From NCBI GenBank assembly GCA_937915765.1, contig CALGHE010000097.1, forward strand, positions 1 through 21,906: DNA of 21,906 nt. Reading direction: 5' to 3'. Source of the DNA: an uncultured Bacteroidales bacterium (lineage in GTDB: Bacteria; Bacteroidota; Bacteroidia; Bacteroidales; Paludibacteraceae). The translations under genes and the position numbers were made by a program. Every line of letters begins with the position of its first letter. Position 1 is the stretch's first letter. The notes beneath the pieces were generated by a model, which saw nothing but the letters and a program-made list of their open reading frames with translations, made no database searches and was not told the DNA's origin. This document shows, in pieces, positions 14,775 to 21,906 of this stretch.

Positions 14775-14800
14775 AAGAAATAAAAAAAGATGATTAGAAG

Positions 14801-14832
14801 ACGAGGGTACAGGCAGTTTTGCCGTCCCTCGT
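14801..14832 (-). terminator. hairpin between rlmB and the RluA-like gene
   Basis: Outer arms ACGAGGG/CCCTCGT (14801-14807, 14826-14832) and an inner GGCA/TGCC stem (14812-14815, 14820-14823) make a strong two-part hairpin. On the minus strand the T run (TTTTTTT) comes only about 13 nt later. It may be a terminator or processing site after rlmB, or part of the leader of the RluA-like gene. Confidence 0.5.
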
Positions 14833-14844
14833 GCATGTGTTGAA

Positions 14845-15582
14845 TCAGCCTCTCTGTCTGATGGTTTCGTATATCAGAACTCCGGCGGCCACGGAAACGT
14901 TTAGCGAAGATATGTTTCCGTTAATCGGAATCTTCACCATTTCGTCGCACTGTCTCAAAATTTCAGGAGAGACGCCGGTGTCTTCGGCTCCCATCACTAC
15001 CGCCACGGGGTCGGCAAGGCACGCGTCTGTATAAAGCTTGTTGCCTTTCTCTGTTGCGGCAACTATCTTCACTCCGCTGTTTTTCAGGAATTTGACAGTG
15101 TCTAACAGACTTTTCTCTTTGCATACGGGAATGTTGTGCAAAGCTCCTGCCGAGGTCTTTATGGCGTCTGCGTTTACCAGCGCTCCGCCTCTGCTCGGAA
15201 TAACGATAGCGTCAACGCCGGCGCATTCGCAAGTTCTGGCAATGGCTCCGAAGTTGCGAACGTCCGTCACACCGTCAAGAATGACGATGAACGGATTTTT
15301 GCCCTGCTCAAAAAGAAACGGCACAATGTCTTCGGTCTTCTGATAGACAGTCTGGCTGACAAACGCAATTGCGCCTTGGTGGTTTTTGCGAGTGTAGCGG
15401 TTTATGCGTTCCACCGGAACACGCTGCAGCTGGATCTGAGGCTTCTCCTTAAGCGCGGCGAACAGCTCTCTGGACAGCTCGCTCTGCAGGTCTTTTTTGA
15501 TTATTACCTTGTCTATCTCTTTTCCAGCCTGAATAGCTTCTATAATGGCACGTATGCCAAATATCATTTCGTTTTCCTTCAT
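14845..15582 (-). CDS. rlmB: TrmH family 23S rRNA 2'-O-methyltransferase, RlmB type
   Basis: A 245-residue SPOUT methyltransferase that methylates a ribose 2'-OH, in RlmB at G2251 of 23S rRNA in the P-loop of the peptidyl-transferase centre. An N-terminal substrate-binding domain (IFGIRAIIEAIQAGKEIDKV, residues 7-26, through ~75) precedes the knotted catalytic domain. Its three motifs are present: DVRNFGAIARTCE (N110, R116), VMGAEDTGVS (E200) and IPINGNISSLNVSVAAGVLIYE (read as IPINGNISSLN and NVSVAAG). Length matches RlmB. Met1 or Met6 could be the start. No -7 element is seen upstream, so it may be read from the ABC-F transcript, 57 nt away. Confidence 0.9.
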   Translation of the reverse strand: MKENEMIFGIRAIIEAIQAGKEIDKVIIKKDLQSELSRELFAALKEKPQIQLQRVPVERINRYTRKNHQGAIAFVSQTVYQKTEDIVPFLFEQGKNPFIVILDGVTDVRNFGAIARTCECAGVDAIVIPSRGGALVNADAIKTSAGALHNIPVCKEKSLLDTVKFLKNSGVKIVAATEKGNKLYTDACLADPVAVVMGAEDTGVSPEILRQCDEMVKIPINGNISSLNVSVAAGVLIYETIRQRG

Positions 15583-15610
15583 ATTTAAATTCTTCTTTAT
15601 TATCTAAGTT

Positions 15611-15631
15611 AAAGGCAACCTATTGCCATTT
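15611..15631 (-). terminator. small hairpin after the ABC-F gene
   Basis: GGCAA/TTGCC (15614-15618, 15623-15627) with a CCTA loop and flanking A/T pairs, 12 nt past the ABC-F stop. The T tail is only three bases, so read-through into rlmB is plausible. Confidence 0.4.
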
Positions 15632-15639
15632 AGGTGAAG

Positions 15640-17583
15640 TCACATATTTGCGATTTCAGATTTCAGAGATTCCAGCTCTTCGGACTGTTCTTCCCAAAGA
15701 GCCATCTTTTCTTTGAGCGAATTTTTAGTGTTTTCGTATTCGGTCAGAAGCTCGTTGTAATTGTCTGTGCTGGAAAGTTTCTCCTCGATTTCCGAGATTT
15801 TGCTTTCTAATTGCAGTATCTCATTTTCAAGAGATTCTACAGAACGTTCTATCTTGCGAATCTTTTTATTAAGCTCCTTTCTGTCTTCGTAAGACTGTTT
15901 GTTTTCAGATGCTGTTTTAGCCTTTTCTGGTGAGTCGCTTTTTTTAGTCTGCGACATTTCAAGCTCATTGAGCGACTCCATTTTCTTAGTTTGCAGGAAG
16001 TCGTATATGCCGCCTATGTGCTCAATAACCTTGTGGTTTGCAAATTCGTAAGTCTTTTCAACAAGCCCGTCGAGAAACTCACGGTCGTGCGACACAACCA
16101 CAACAGTTCCGTCAAACGCCTTGATGGCTTCTTTCAGCACATCTTTGGTACGCAAGTCGAGGTGGTTTGTCGGTTCGTCCAGCACAAGGAAGTTGACTGG
16201 CTCCAGCAGAAGCTTTATCATCGCAAGCCTGGTTCTCTCGCCGCCGGAAAGCACCTTGACTTTTTTGTCAGACGCTTCGCCGCCAAACATGAAAGCGCCA
16301 AGTATGTCTCTGATTTTGGTGCGGATGTCTCCTGTCGCCACGTAATCTATCGTTTCAAAAACCGTAAGGTTTTCGTCGAGCAAGGAGGCCTGGTTTTGAG
16401 CAAAGTAGCCGATTTTCACAAGATGTCCCAACTTCAAGTCGCCGGAGTATTCCACCTGGTCCATTATGCACTTCACGAGCGTAGATTTGCCTTCGCCGTT
16501 TTTTCCTACAAACGCGACCTTTTCGCCGCGCTTCACGCAGATGTCGATGTTGTCCAGAACAACTTTTTCGCCGTATTTCTTTGTCAGTCCGTTGGCCTCG
16601 AAAGTGACGCTTCCGGAGTGAGGGGCAGGCGGGAACTTCAGGTTAAGCGAAGAGTTGTCTTCTTCGTCAACCTCAATTCTCTCTATTTTGTCAAGCTGTT
16701 TGATGCGCGACTGCACCTGCACAGCCTTTGTAGCCTTGTATCTGAACCTTTCTATAAACTCTTCAGTGCTTTGTATCTGTTTCTGCTGATTTTCAAAGGC
16801 TCTCAGCTGCTGTTCTCTGCGTTCCTTGCGCAGTTTGACGTATTCGGAATACGGCACTTTGTAGTCATATATCTTGCCGAGCGATATTTCTATGGTTCTG
16901 TTGGTTACGGCATCGATGAAAGCTCTGTCGTGAGACACAAGAATGACCGCTCCGCCGCTTGATTTCAGAAAGTTCTCAAGCCATTGGATTGATTCGATGT
17001 CCAGATGGTTCGTCGGCTCGTCGAGCAGCAGCACGTCCGGCTTTTTCAGCAGGATTTTCGCAAGCTCTATTCGCATTCTCCAGCCGCCGCTAAATTCGCT
17101 GGTCTGCCTGTCAAAGTCAGACCGTTCGAAGCCAAGGCCAACAAGCGTCTTTTCTATATCGCCGCGGAAATTGTTCACCCCCATAACATCAAGCTGTTCG
17201 TTTGAGTGAGTCAGTTTGTCTATTAAGCTATGGTAGCTGTCAGATTCGTAGTCAGTCCTCTCTGCAAGTTCGTTTGTCATGCGCAGAATCTCCTCTTGCA
17301 GCCTGAATATATGCCCGAAGGCTTTTTCAGCCTCTTCCATAACAGTAGCTCCGTCGTTATGAATCATGTGCTGCGGCAGATAGCCGATTGTAACGTCTTT
17401 GGGTACAGACAGACCGCCTTTTGACGGACTTTGCAGTCCTGCGAAAATTTTTAGCATGGTCGATTTGCCGGCTCCGTTTTTGCCCACAAGCGCGATTTTG
17501 TCGCGTTGGTTCACAACAAACGAAATTTCGTCTAAAAGCGTGAATCCGCCAAATTCGACGGATAACTGATCTACAGAAATCAT
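15640..17583 (-). CDS. ABC-F family ATPase (ribosome-associated)
   Basis: A 647-residue ABC-F protein: two ATP-binding cassettes on one chain with no membrane domain. These bind the ribosomal E site and relieve stalling or protect from antibiotics. Cassette 1 has Walker A GKNGAGKS (34-41), signature FSGGW (164-168) and Walker B LLLDEPTNHLD (185-195). The interdomain linker (~240-315, Arg/Gln/Glu-rich) is the part that reaches the peptidyl-transferase centre. Cassette 2 has GKNGEGKS (360-367), LSGGE (445-449) and FLVLDEPTNHLD. A C-terminal coiled coil (~555-645) resembles Uup/YdiF types. In Bacteroidales this is usually a housekeeping paralogue; resistance function is not implied. A promoter and structured leader lie upstream. 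Confidence 0.93.
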   Translation of the reverse strand: MISVDQLSVEFGGFTLLDEISFVVNQRDKIALVGKNGAGKSTMLKIFAGLQSPSKGGLSVPKDVTIGYLPQHMIHNDGATVMEEAEKAFGHIFRLQEEILRMTNELAERTDYESDSYHSLIDKLTHSNEQLDVMGVNNFRGDIEKTLVGLGFERSDFDRQTSEFSGGWRMRIELAKILLKKPDVLLLDEPTNHLDIESIQWLENFLKSSGGAVILVSHDRAFIDAVTNRTIEISLGKIYDYKVPYSEYVKLRKERREQQLRAFENQQKQIQSTEEFIERFRYKATKAVQVQSRIKQLDKIERIEVDEEDNSSLNLKFPPAPHSGSVTFEANGLTKKYGEKVVLDNIDICVKRGEKVAFVGKNGEGKSTLVKCIMDQVEYSGDLKLGHLVKIGYFAQNQASLLDENLTVFETIDYVATGDIRTKIRDILGAFMFGGEASDKKVKVLSGGERTRLAMIKLLLEPVNFLVLDEPTNHLDLRTKDVLKEAIKAFDGTVVVVSHDREFLDGLVEKTYEFANHKVIEHIGGIYDFLQTKKMESLNELEMSQTKKSDSPEKAKTASENKQSYEDRKELNKKIRKIERSVESLENEILQLESKISEIEEKLSSTDNYNELLTEYENTKNSLKEKMALWEEQSEELESLKSEIANM

Positions 17584-17619
17584 TAACAGAATTACATTAA
17601 GTTATAAATGAGCAAAGTT

Positions 17620-17656
17620 GCGGATGGCGCCGCGCGAATATTCACGTGCGCTCCGC
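17620..17656 (-). promoter_or_regulatory. GC-rich folded leader of the ABC-F gene
   Basis: The ~73-nt leader (from about 17657 to 17584) can fold with outer arms GCGGA/TCCGC (17620-17624, 17652-17656) and inner GCGC/GCGC (17632-17635, 17648-17651), with a 7-nt bulge. It stands out as GC-rich in AT-rich intergenic DNA. ABC-F genes elsewhere are often controlled by leader attenuation, so this is a candidate regulatory structure. No T run follows the stem. Confidence 0.35.
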
Positions 17657-17660
17657 AGCG

Positions 17661-17693
17661 CAAAGATAAGGATTTTACCGAAGCAAAACCAAA
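17661..17693 (-). promoter_or_regulatory. Bacteroidota-type promoter of the ABC-F gene
   Basis: On the minus strand, TTTG (17690-17693), a 21-nt spacer and TATCTTTG (17661-17668) match the consensus, placing the start of transcription near 17657. Confidence 0.75.
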
Positions 17694-17728
17694 TTAGGGA
17701 GGCAATTCGTCAGATTGGAGGCTAAAAA

Positions 17729-19150
17729 TCACACGCCTTTCCCTTTGACAATTGTCAGTACTGTGTATATGAGAATTTTCAAATCTATTTTTAGAGAGAT
17801 GTTTTCTAAATATATGATGTCGAACTTCAGCCTCTCGATCATTTTGTCAACAGTGTCAGCATATCCGTACATCACCATGCCCCACGAGGTTATGCCCGGC
17901 TTGACTTTGTGCACAAGACTGTAGTACGGCGCTTTTTCAATGATTTTGTCGATGAAGAATTTCTGTTCCGGGCGAGGGCCTACAAGCGACATGTCTCCTT
18001 TTAGCACATTGAGAAACTGCGGAAGCTCGTCCAGCCTGTATTTTCTCATGATTTTGCCGAATGGCGTTATTCGCGAGTCGTTCTCGGAAGCCAGTTTAGG
18101 CGCTCCCGTTTCGGAACTGACATACATTGTCCTGAATTTTATTATGTTGAATGGTTTGCCGTGAAGCCCGATGCGCTCCTGTTTGTAAAATATAGGTCCG
18201 TCAGACGAACGTTTTACGCGCAAGGCGAGATAGAGCATCAGCGGCCATCCGACGATGAAAAACAGAGCCGAGCAAAATATGTCGCCAAGCCTTTTGCAAT
18301 TTTGCTGCCAGTACGGCATCTTGTTTGCCAGCACGTTCACCAAAGGGGCTGCGTATATATTAGACAATGTGATGCCGCCCACAAGATAGTCGTACAGCTG
18401 AGGCGTGAACTTTATGTTTATGTTGTATTTGTACAGATTGTTGATGATTTTGAAGAGGCTCTTTTCGTCGTCGCTGTCTATGGCTACAATGACCTCTTCG
18501 ATATTGTTGCTTTTGATGATGAGGTCAATCTTGGACATGTCGCCCAGAATCAAATTTGCCTCTGCCGCAGGGTTCGCCTCGTCCGGCAAAGAGACAAAGC
18601 CTATTATTTTGTGGCCGGTTGACCTTTTGAGGCTTTGAAGCTGGTTGTATATGTTAAGCGCGTTGCTTTCTGTGCCTATGATTATTGTGTTGAAGCCTAT
18701 TGTTCTGTTGTGCACATTGTAGGTTACGGTAGATGTTATGGCGTACCTTGCTATATAGATTACGAGAAACGTGATCAGAAACAGCACAACGAACGATTTG
18801 TAGTAGTCGTAGTAAGAGACGACAGGGTCGTTCAGCAGAAGCACGAAGAACAGAATCACCGAACCGCAGAATGTGCAGGATAAAGTCTGCAGAAACTCAG
18901 TGAGGCGGGAACGGTTGAACGGCTCGTTGTAATATCCTGATATCCAGAATATAGAGAACCAAAAGACCGGTATGCCCACGAGCAGCTTCTCAAAATTATA
19001 GATAGGCGAAAATAACTGAATCTCTTGTATGAAACTGGATTCAATCTCTAATCGTCTGAACACAAAAAAGAGAAACCAAGCAAAGAGCGAGGCCACTATA
19101 TCAACAATTATGTATTGCGCGGTCAGTCGGCTTTTTCTGTTTTTCAGCAT
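17729..19150 (-). CDS. polyprenyl-phosphate sugar-1-phosphate transferase (WcaJ/WbaP type)
   Basis: A 473-residue exopolysaccharide-priming phosphoglycosyl transferase: it moves a hexose-1-phosphate from a UDP-sugar to undecaprenyl phosphate at the inner membrane. Four N-terminal membrane segments (about 12-31, 55-72, 90-107, 118-138) are followed by a Rossmann-like CoA-binding-type region (150-260). A membrane-entry helix then leads into the C-terminal catalytic domain (KRLGDIFCSALFF, ~286). Catalytic landmarks are KFRTM (338-342), RLDELPQ (372-378; the D-E dyad) and GDMSLVGPRP (385-394). No other polysaccharide genes are visible here, so it may be a stand-alone primer. It follows tsaC by 41 nt. 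The sugar is unknown; glucose is usual for WcaJ, galactose for WbaP. Confidence 0.9.
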   Translation of the reverse strand: MLKNRKSRLTAQYIIVDIVASLFAWFLFFVFRRLEIESSFIQEIQLFSPIYNFEKLLVGIPVFWFSIFWISGYYNEPFNRSRLTEFLQTLSCTFCGSVILFFVLLLNDPVVSYYDYYKSFVVLFLITFLVIYIARYAITSTVTYNVHNRTIGFNTIIIGTESNALNIYNQLQSLKRSTGHKIIGFVSLPDEANPAAEANLILGDMSKIDLIIKSNNIEEVIVAIDSDDEKSLFKIINNLYKYNINIKFTPQLYDYLVGGITLSNIYAAPLVNVLANKMPYWQQNCKRLGDIFCSALFFIVGWPLMLYLALRVKRSSDGPIFYKQERIGLHGKPFNIIKFRTMYVSSETGAPKLASENDSRITPFGKIMRKYRLDELPQFLNVLKGDMSLVGPRPEQKFFIDKIIEKAPYYSLVHKVKPGITSWGMVMYGYADTVDKMIERLKFDIIYLENISLKIDLKILIYTVLTIVKGKGV

Positions 19151-19191
19151 ATTCTTATCAACGCAGATGAGTCAGTTTTAGTGTGAAGCGC

Positions 19192-19764
19192 TTAGCCTCT
19201 GATTAATTTGAACAGACCGCCTTGCCCTAATTTTATGATCTTTGAAGGTTCGCTGCCTTTTGTGTCGTCTTGTCTGTACTTGACAATGTAGTCGGCTTTG
19301 CTTTTGATTTCGTCGCTGATTTCTGCAAATGTCTTGGCCGACGGTTCGCCTGAAATGTTAGCGGAAGTAGAGACAATCGGAATTCTGAACCTTTCGCAAA
19401 GTGTTTTTGAGAAAGGCTCGTTTGTGACACGTATGCCAACGCTGCCGTCTTCGGCAATAAGGCTCTTTGCGATGTTTTTCGCTCCGGGATATATTATGGT
19501 GAGCGGAGAGTCGCTCATCTCTATAAGGTCCCAAGCTATGTCCGGCATCTCAGAAACAAGGTTCTGTATCTTGCCAGGCATGTCTGTGAGCAGCAGCAAA
19601 GCCTTGGAATCTTCTCTGCGTTTGATTTCGTAAATTTTTTTGACCGCCTCTTCGTTGGTCGCGTCGCAGCCAAGCCCCCATATCGTGTCGGTAGGATATA
19701 AGATGATCCCGCCAGATTTAAGCGTTTTAAGCGCGTTTTGCAAATCTTCCTTAAAATCAGTCAT
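19192..19764 (-). CDS. tsaC: L-threonylcarbamoyladenylate synthase
   Basis: A 190-residue YrdC/Sua5-domain enzyme that makes threonylcarbamoyl-AMP from threonine, bicarbonate and ATP, the first step of the t6A modification at position 37 of ANN-reading tRNAs. The fold's motifs are present: GGIILYPTDTIWGLGCDAT (residues 18-36), IYEIKRRE, SPLTIIYPG, GSVGIRVTN and PIVSTSANISGEPSA. It lacks the extra C-terminal Sua5 domain, hence TsaC-like. It lies 19 nt behind the DUF3820 gene and is probably transcribed with it and the downstream sugar-phosphate transferase. Cytoplasmic. Confident call. Confidence 0.93.
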   Translation of the reverse strand: MTDFKEDLQNALKTLKSGGIILYPTDTIWGLGCDATNEEAVKKIYEIKRREDSKALLLLTDMPGKIQNLVSEMPDIAWDLIEMSDSPLTIIYPGAKNIAKSLIAEDGSVGIRVTNEPFSKTLCERFRIPIVSTSANISGEPSAKTFAEISDEIKSKADYIVKYRQDDTKGSEPSKIIKLGQGGLFKLIRG

Positions 19765-19783
19765 GTATAAATTTCTTTTTGAA

Positions 19784-20026
19784 TTACTTTCTGAACTCTT
19801 TTTTCAGCGGAGCCAAAAGCGCCTCCAGCCCGTTAAGCTGAATTTCGAACTGAAGAGCCATTAGCTCTCCAAGTTTGCCTTTCGGAAACCCTTTGTCTTT
19901 GTACCACACAAGGTAATACTCAGGCAGGTCTGTTACGTAACAGCCCTTGTATTTGCCATACGGCATCTTCGCTTTTACAAGTTCAATCAAACTGTTTGAG
20001 TCCATTTCGTTTTCTGTTTCGGACAC
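19784..20026 (-). CDS. DUF3820 family small protein
   Basis: An 80-residue protein of the DUF3820 family. The core MPYGKYKGCYVTDLPEYYL (residues 21-39) and the YKDKGFPKGKLGELMALQFE segment are its signature. The same module is described in the literature as a putative quorum-sensing-regulated virulence factor and as a piece of exonuclease-like proteins. The function of the stand-alone form is not established. It has no signal peptide. It is the first gene of the tsaC run and has a -7 element 32 nt upstream. Confidence 0.85.
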   Translation of the reverse strand: MSETENEMDSNSLIELVKAKMPYGKYKGCYVTDLPEYYLVWYKDKGFPKGKLGELMALQFEIQLNGLEALLAPLKKEFRK

Positions 20027-20057
20027 GTCTGTTAAAAGATTGTCCTTACGATTCTTG

Positions 20058-20065
20058 CAAAGATA
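20058..20065 (-). promoter_or_regulatory. -7 element of the DUF3820-tsaC run
   Basis: On the minus strand, TATCTTTG matches TAnnTTTG, about 32 nt before the DUF3820 start. No TTTG occurs at the -33 spacing. Confidence 0.55.
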
Positions 20066-20178
20066 GTGCCGTTTTTTATTTTTTTTACATTTTTGAGGAA
20101 ATAAGTGTCCGTTTTTTACGTTTTTTAAAAAAAAGAAAAAAAATAGTTGGGTAAATTATTTCTGTCAAAGTTTTTTAC

Positions 20179-20186
20179 TAAATTTG
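20179..20186 (+). promoter_or_regulatory. -7 element of porQ
   Basis: TAAATTTG matches TAnnTTTG, giving a predicted leader of about 55-60 nt to the porQ ATG. No good -33 element is seen upstream; that DNA is made of T and A tracts. Confidence 0.45.
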
Positions 20187-20248
20187 AGCCTTTGAAGTTC
20201 GCGGCTTTCACAAAGTGATTAGGCGGACTGGTAAAAGATGTAAAAGAG

Positions 20249-20596
20249 ATGAGGTTTATATTATCAGTAATACTTTTCATGTCGTTAAGGCTGGCTTTAT
20301 GGGCGGGGCCTGGTGACCGCGGTTATGAGTTTCTTTCTCTTCCGGTTTCTTCAAGAGTTTCGGCTCTTGGAGGCGCAAATGTCTCTGTTCAGAATAACGA
20401 TTTGAACATGGTGTCTCAGAATCCGTCTATGCTTAGCGGTGAGTTGAACAGGGCTTTGGCTGTAAACTATTTTAACCATATAGCAGGTGTAAACTATGGT
20501 AATGTGGCTTATTCTCAAAGCATAGACAGCGTCAGCTTTTGGGCGGGCTGTGTCTCTTATCTGAATTACGGAACTTTTGAAGGATATTCGGAGCTC
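20249..20596 (+). CDS. porQ: type IX secretion protein PorQ, truncated at a junction
   Basis: The first ~115 residues of PorQ, an outer-membrane beta-barrel (PorV-like FadL fold) of the type IX secretion system that helps move and attach secreted proteins at the cell surface. A signal peptide ends near LWAGPG (residue ~20). The mature start GYEFLSLPVSSRVSALGGAN, then NPSML, NYFNHIAGVNYGN and VSYLNYGTFEGYSE, are family-typical. PorQ is normally ~310-340 residues. After GYSE (codons to about 20593) the frame stays open to 20803, but the ~70 added residues are unlike PorQ and coincide with the antisense of another frame. The gene is therefore cut, not naturally short. Confidence 0.85.
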
Positions 20597-20600
20597 GTGT
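20588..20600. other. probable chimeric assembly junction
   Basis: PorQ homology stops here in mid-barrel. From here on the DNA has features of a different phylum: a strong Shine-Dalgarno, a DUF624 protein and a U-tailed terminator, with no TAnnTTTG promoter. A real insertion is possible, but there is no transposase, target duplication or integrase to support it. Confidence 0.75.
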
Positions 20601-20763
20601 TGGCATCCGTCATTTTAATTTTTTGCTCCTCAATTGCCGAATCCGCTTCATTCCGTTTTATCGCTTCTGCACAATCTGAAGCCCCCGTGTTACTCACCAA
20701 ATCGTTTTTTTCGTATTTTTTACTATTTATGCTCTGCTTTGGAGCAATACTTCTGCTTCGCAT
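20597..20763 (-). other. unidentified hydrophilic open frame cut at the junction
   Basis: On the minus strand, an ATG at 20763 opens about 55 hydrophilic residues (beginning MRSRSIAPKQSINSKKYEK, later SDCAEAIKRNEADSAIEEQK) that run into the junction. I recognise no family. The composition is plausible for coding, but it could equally be a short interspersed repeat of the donor genome; such repeats often sit at chimeric joins. It has no obvious ribosome site. Confidence 0.3.
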
Positions 20764-20827
20764 TTTTTCATCTGCAATATTGCAAATGCTTATAATAATA
20801 TAACCTCACACCCAGAAAGGCAAAAAG

Positions 20828-21820
20828 ATGTCTGAAAAACGCAAGAAAAAATTCAAATTATTCGATCTGAACAGAGACGGTCCAGGTGTTTCGAAGGATG
20901 AAGGTCCGCTTGTTCCCAATTTAAAAAACATGCCTAAATATTACCTGAGGCATTTTTCAAAGGTACTTTCGGTAAATTTTCCGATGCTCCCCTTGTGGAT
21001 CATCCCTCTCGTCGCGCTGTATTTATATATAACAGCTCCCACCACACCATCACAAGCAAATCCTGCCTTTAGCACTTTGCTCGGCAGCTATATGCTTTCG
21101 GGAGACACAACGCTCTCCTCGCTTTTTGGTGTATTCGGTCTGCAAATAAATCTTCCTGTTTTCACCCCTGCAAGAATTTGGGGATACATTGGATTAGCGG
21201 TCTTGTTTGTTTTGCTTTGGGGCTTTATCAACGTTGGGTCGACTTATTGCGCCCGAAGCATGCTTCGCGGCGAGCCCGTGTTTGTTTGGAGTGATTTTCT
21301 CTATTCCGCAAGAAGAAATTTCAAGCAAGCGCTTTTGATCGGAGCCACAGACTTACTCTTTGTTTTTATGCTCGTGTTCGATTTCGTTTATTTTTCGCGA
21401 ATAGGCGGATCGTTTATGCTTGACGTTTGCTTCTTCGGAATCTGTGCACTTATCATCCTGTATCTTCTTATGCGTCCGTATATTTATCTTATGATAATTA
21501 CGTTTGATATGAAATTCAAGAAGATACTGAAAAATGCGTTGATATTCTCCATACTCGGAATAGGCAGAAATCTTATGGGATTCCTCGGCATTGCGGTGCT
21601 CGTTGTCATCAACGTCGCGCTTATAATAGCGCTTTGGCCGCTCGGAATCGTTATTCCGTTGATTCTCCCGCTGTTCTACTTGTTGCCAAGTATTAAGCTA
21701 TTTTCTGTCTATGGCGCATACCCCATTATTGAAAAATATATGATAGAGCCCGTCCTCGTTGAAAATGAGGAGGACGAGCCTTCCGATGAGGATGAAGGTG
21801 CAGATGACGAGGAGGAATAA
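20828..21820 (+). CDS. DUF624 (YesL-like) membrane protein, probably of clostridial origin
   Basis: A 330-residue integral membrane protein of the DUF624/YesL family, often found beside carbohydrate ABC transporters in Firmicutes; the family function is not established. A basic, polar N-terminus (to ~residue 50) is followed by about six hydrophobic segments, near 53-70, 118-135, 172-190, 198-215, 243-262 and 263-285. Family-like stretches are YCARSMLRGEPVFVWSDF near 142, RNFKQALLIG near 166 and RPYIYLMIITFDMKFKKI near 219. The tail is strongly acidic (last ~20 residues nearly all Asp/Glu). A classical AGAAAGG Shine-Dalgarno lies 7 nt before the ATG. The gene style and family point away from Bacteroidales. 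It is transcribed with its own terminator. Confidence 0.8.
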   Translation: MSEKRKKKFKLFDLNRDGPGVSKDEGPLVPNLKNMPKYYLRHFSKVLSVNFPMLPLWIIPLVALYLYITAPTTPSQANPAFSTLLGSYMLSGDTTLSSLFGVFGLQINLPVFTPARIWGYIGLAVLFVLLWGFINVGSTYCARSMLRGEPVFVWSDFLYSARRNFKQALLIGATDLLFVFMLVFDFVYFSRIGGSFMLDVCFFGICALIILYLLMRPYIYLMIITFDMKFKKILKNALIFSILGIGRNLMGFLGIAVLVVINVALIIALWPLGIVIPLILPLFYLLPSIKLFSVYGAYPIIEKYMIEPVLVENEEDEPSDEDEGADDEEE

Positions 21821-21850
21821 TTTTCTGTAATGTATTATTTCAAAAAGGCG

Positions 21851-21878
21851 ACAACACCCTGCAAAGGGTGTTGTTTTT
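21851..21878 (+). terminator. rho-independent terminator of the DUF624 gene
   Basis: ACAACACCC (21851-21859) pairs with GGGTGTTGT (21866-21874) around a 6-nt loop and is followed by a five-T run, 30 nt past the stop. Confidence 0.92.
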
Positions 21879-21906
21879 ATATTATATTTCTCTACGAGGC
21901 TTTCGG

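Noticed and set aside
15991..16962. 323-codon open frame on the plus strand
   Set aside because: It is antisense to the ABC-F gene, whose ATP-binding motifs are intact; the plus translation has shadow-like composition.
15640..17583. ABC-F gene as an antibiotic-resistance determinant
   Set aside because: The sequence fits housekeeping Uup/YdiF-like paralogues, and nothing in the linker or context points to a resistance subtype.
20027..20248. Repeats or CRISPR-like units in the A/T-tract gap upstream of porQ
   Set aside because: Two loosely similar T-rich stretches are present, but no regular repeat-spacer pattern; they are homopolymer-driven.
20597..20803. C-terminal extension of PorQ as a natural fusion
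   Set aside because: The extra ~70 residues are unlike a beta-barrel and mirror the hydrophilic frame on the other strand; a junction artefact explains it better.

Overview
The window reads as a stretch of a Bacteroidota (order Bacteroidales) genome, with a foreign tail joined on near position 20,590. Evidence for Bacteroidales: a PorQ-type type IX secretion gene, a Porin_10-type outer-membrane protein, a lipoprotein with an Asp run after the lipobox, and repeated promoter matches to the Bacteroidota consensus TTTG-N19-21-TAnnTTTG upstream of several genes. The last ~1.3 kb (a DUF624/YesL-type membrane protein with a strong Shine-Dalgarno and a classical terminator) looks like Clostridia. It follows an abrupt break inside porQ, so an assembly chimera is the most likely explanation.

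Layout. 1-1357: end of a MATE efflux pump translationally coupled to a cytidylate-kinase-like protein, ending in a bidirectional terminator shared with the convergent operon. 1370-3487 (minus): pepT, a stand-alone AlaX-like tRNA-editing domain and yjbQ, separated by 3 nt each, from one promoter. 3611-5471 (minus): a small surface-type lipoprotein and nhaA, each with its own promoter. 5727-10473 (plus): a tight four-gene run of porin, periplasmic solute-binding lipoprotein, ACP phosphodiesterase and M16 protease, closed by a terminator. 10623-11710 (minus): the ribosomal operon rpsF-rpsR-rplI. 11833-12297 (minus): an Lrp/AsnC regulator. 12298-14078: an AT-rich, accessory-looking interval with a DUF4253 membrane-anchored protein, a possible coupled small gene, an inverted repeat and a possible coding remnant. 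14079-17583 (minus): RluA-type pseudouridine synthase, TrmH/RlmB methyltransferase and an ABC-F ATPase, all linked to rRNA or the ribosome. 17729-20026 (minus): sugar-phosphate transferase, threonylcarbamoyl-AMP synthase and a DUF3820 protein. 20249-~20596 (plus): 5' third of porQ, then the junction.

Most of the window is ordinary housekeeping. Translation and RNA modification dominate (rpsF/rpsR/rplI, rlmB, rluA-like, tsaC, AlaX-like, ABC-F). The envelope genes (porin, solute-binding lipoprotein, NhaA, MATE, sugar-phosphate transferase, PorQ) are typical of the phylum. I see no phage, insertion sequence, CRISPR array, tRNA or rRNA gene, and no convincing new defence or mobile system. The items most worth checking are the chimeric junction, the DUF4253 island with its inverted repeat, the porin-centred operon, and the structured leaders upstream of rpsF and the ABC-F gene.
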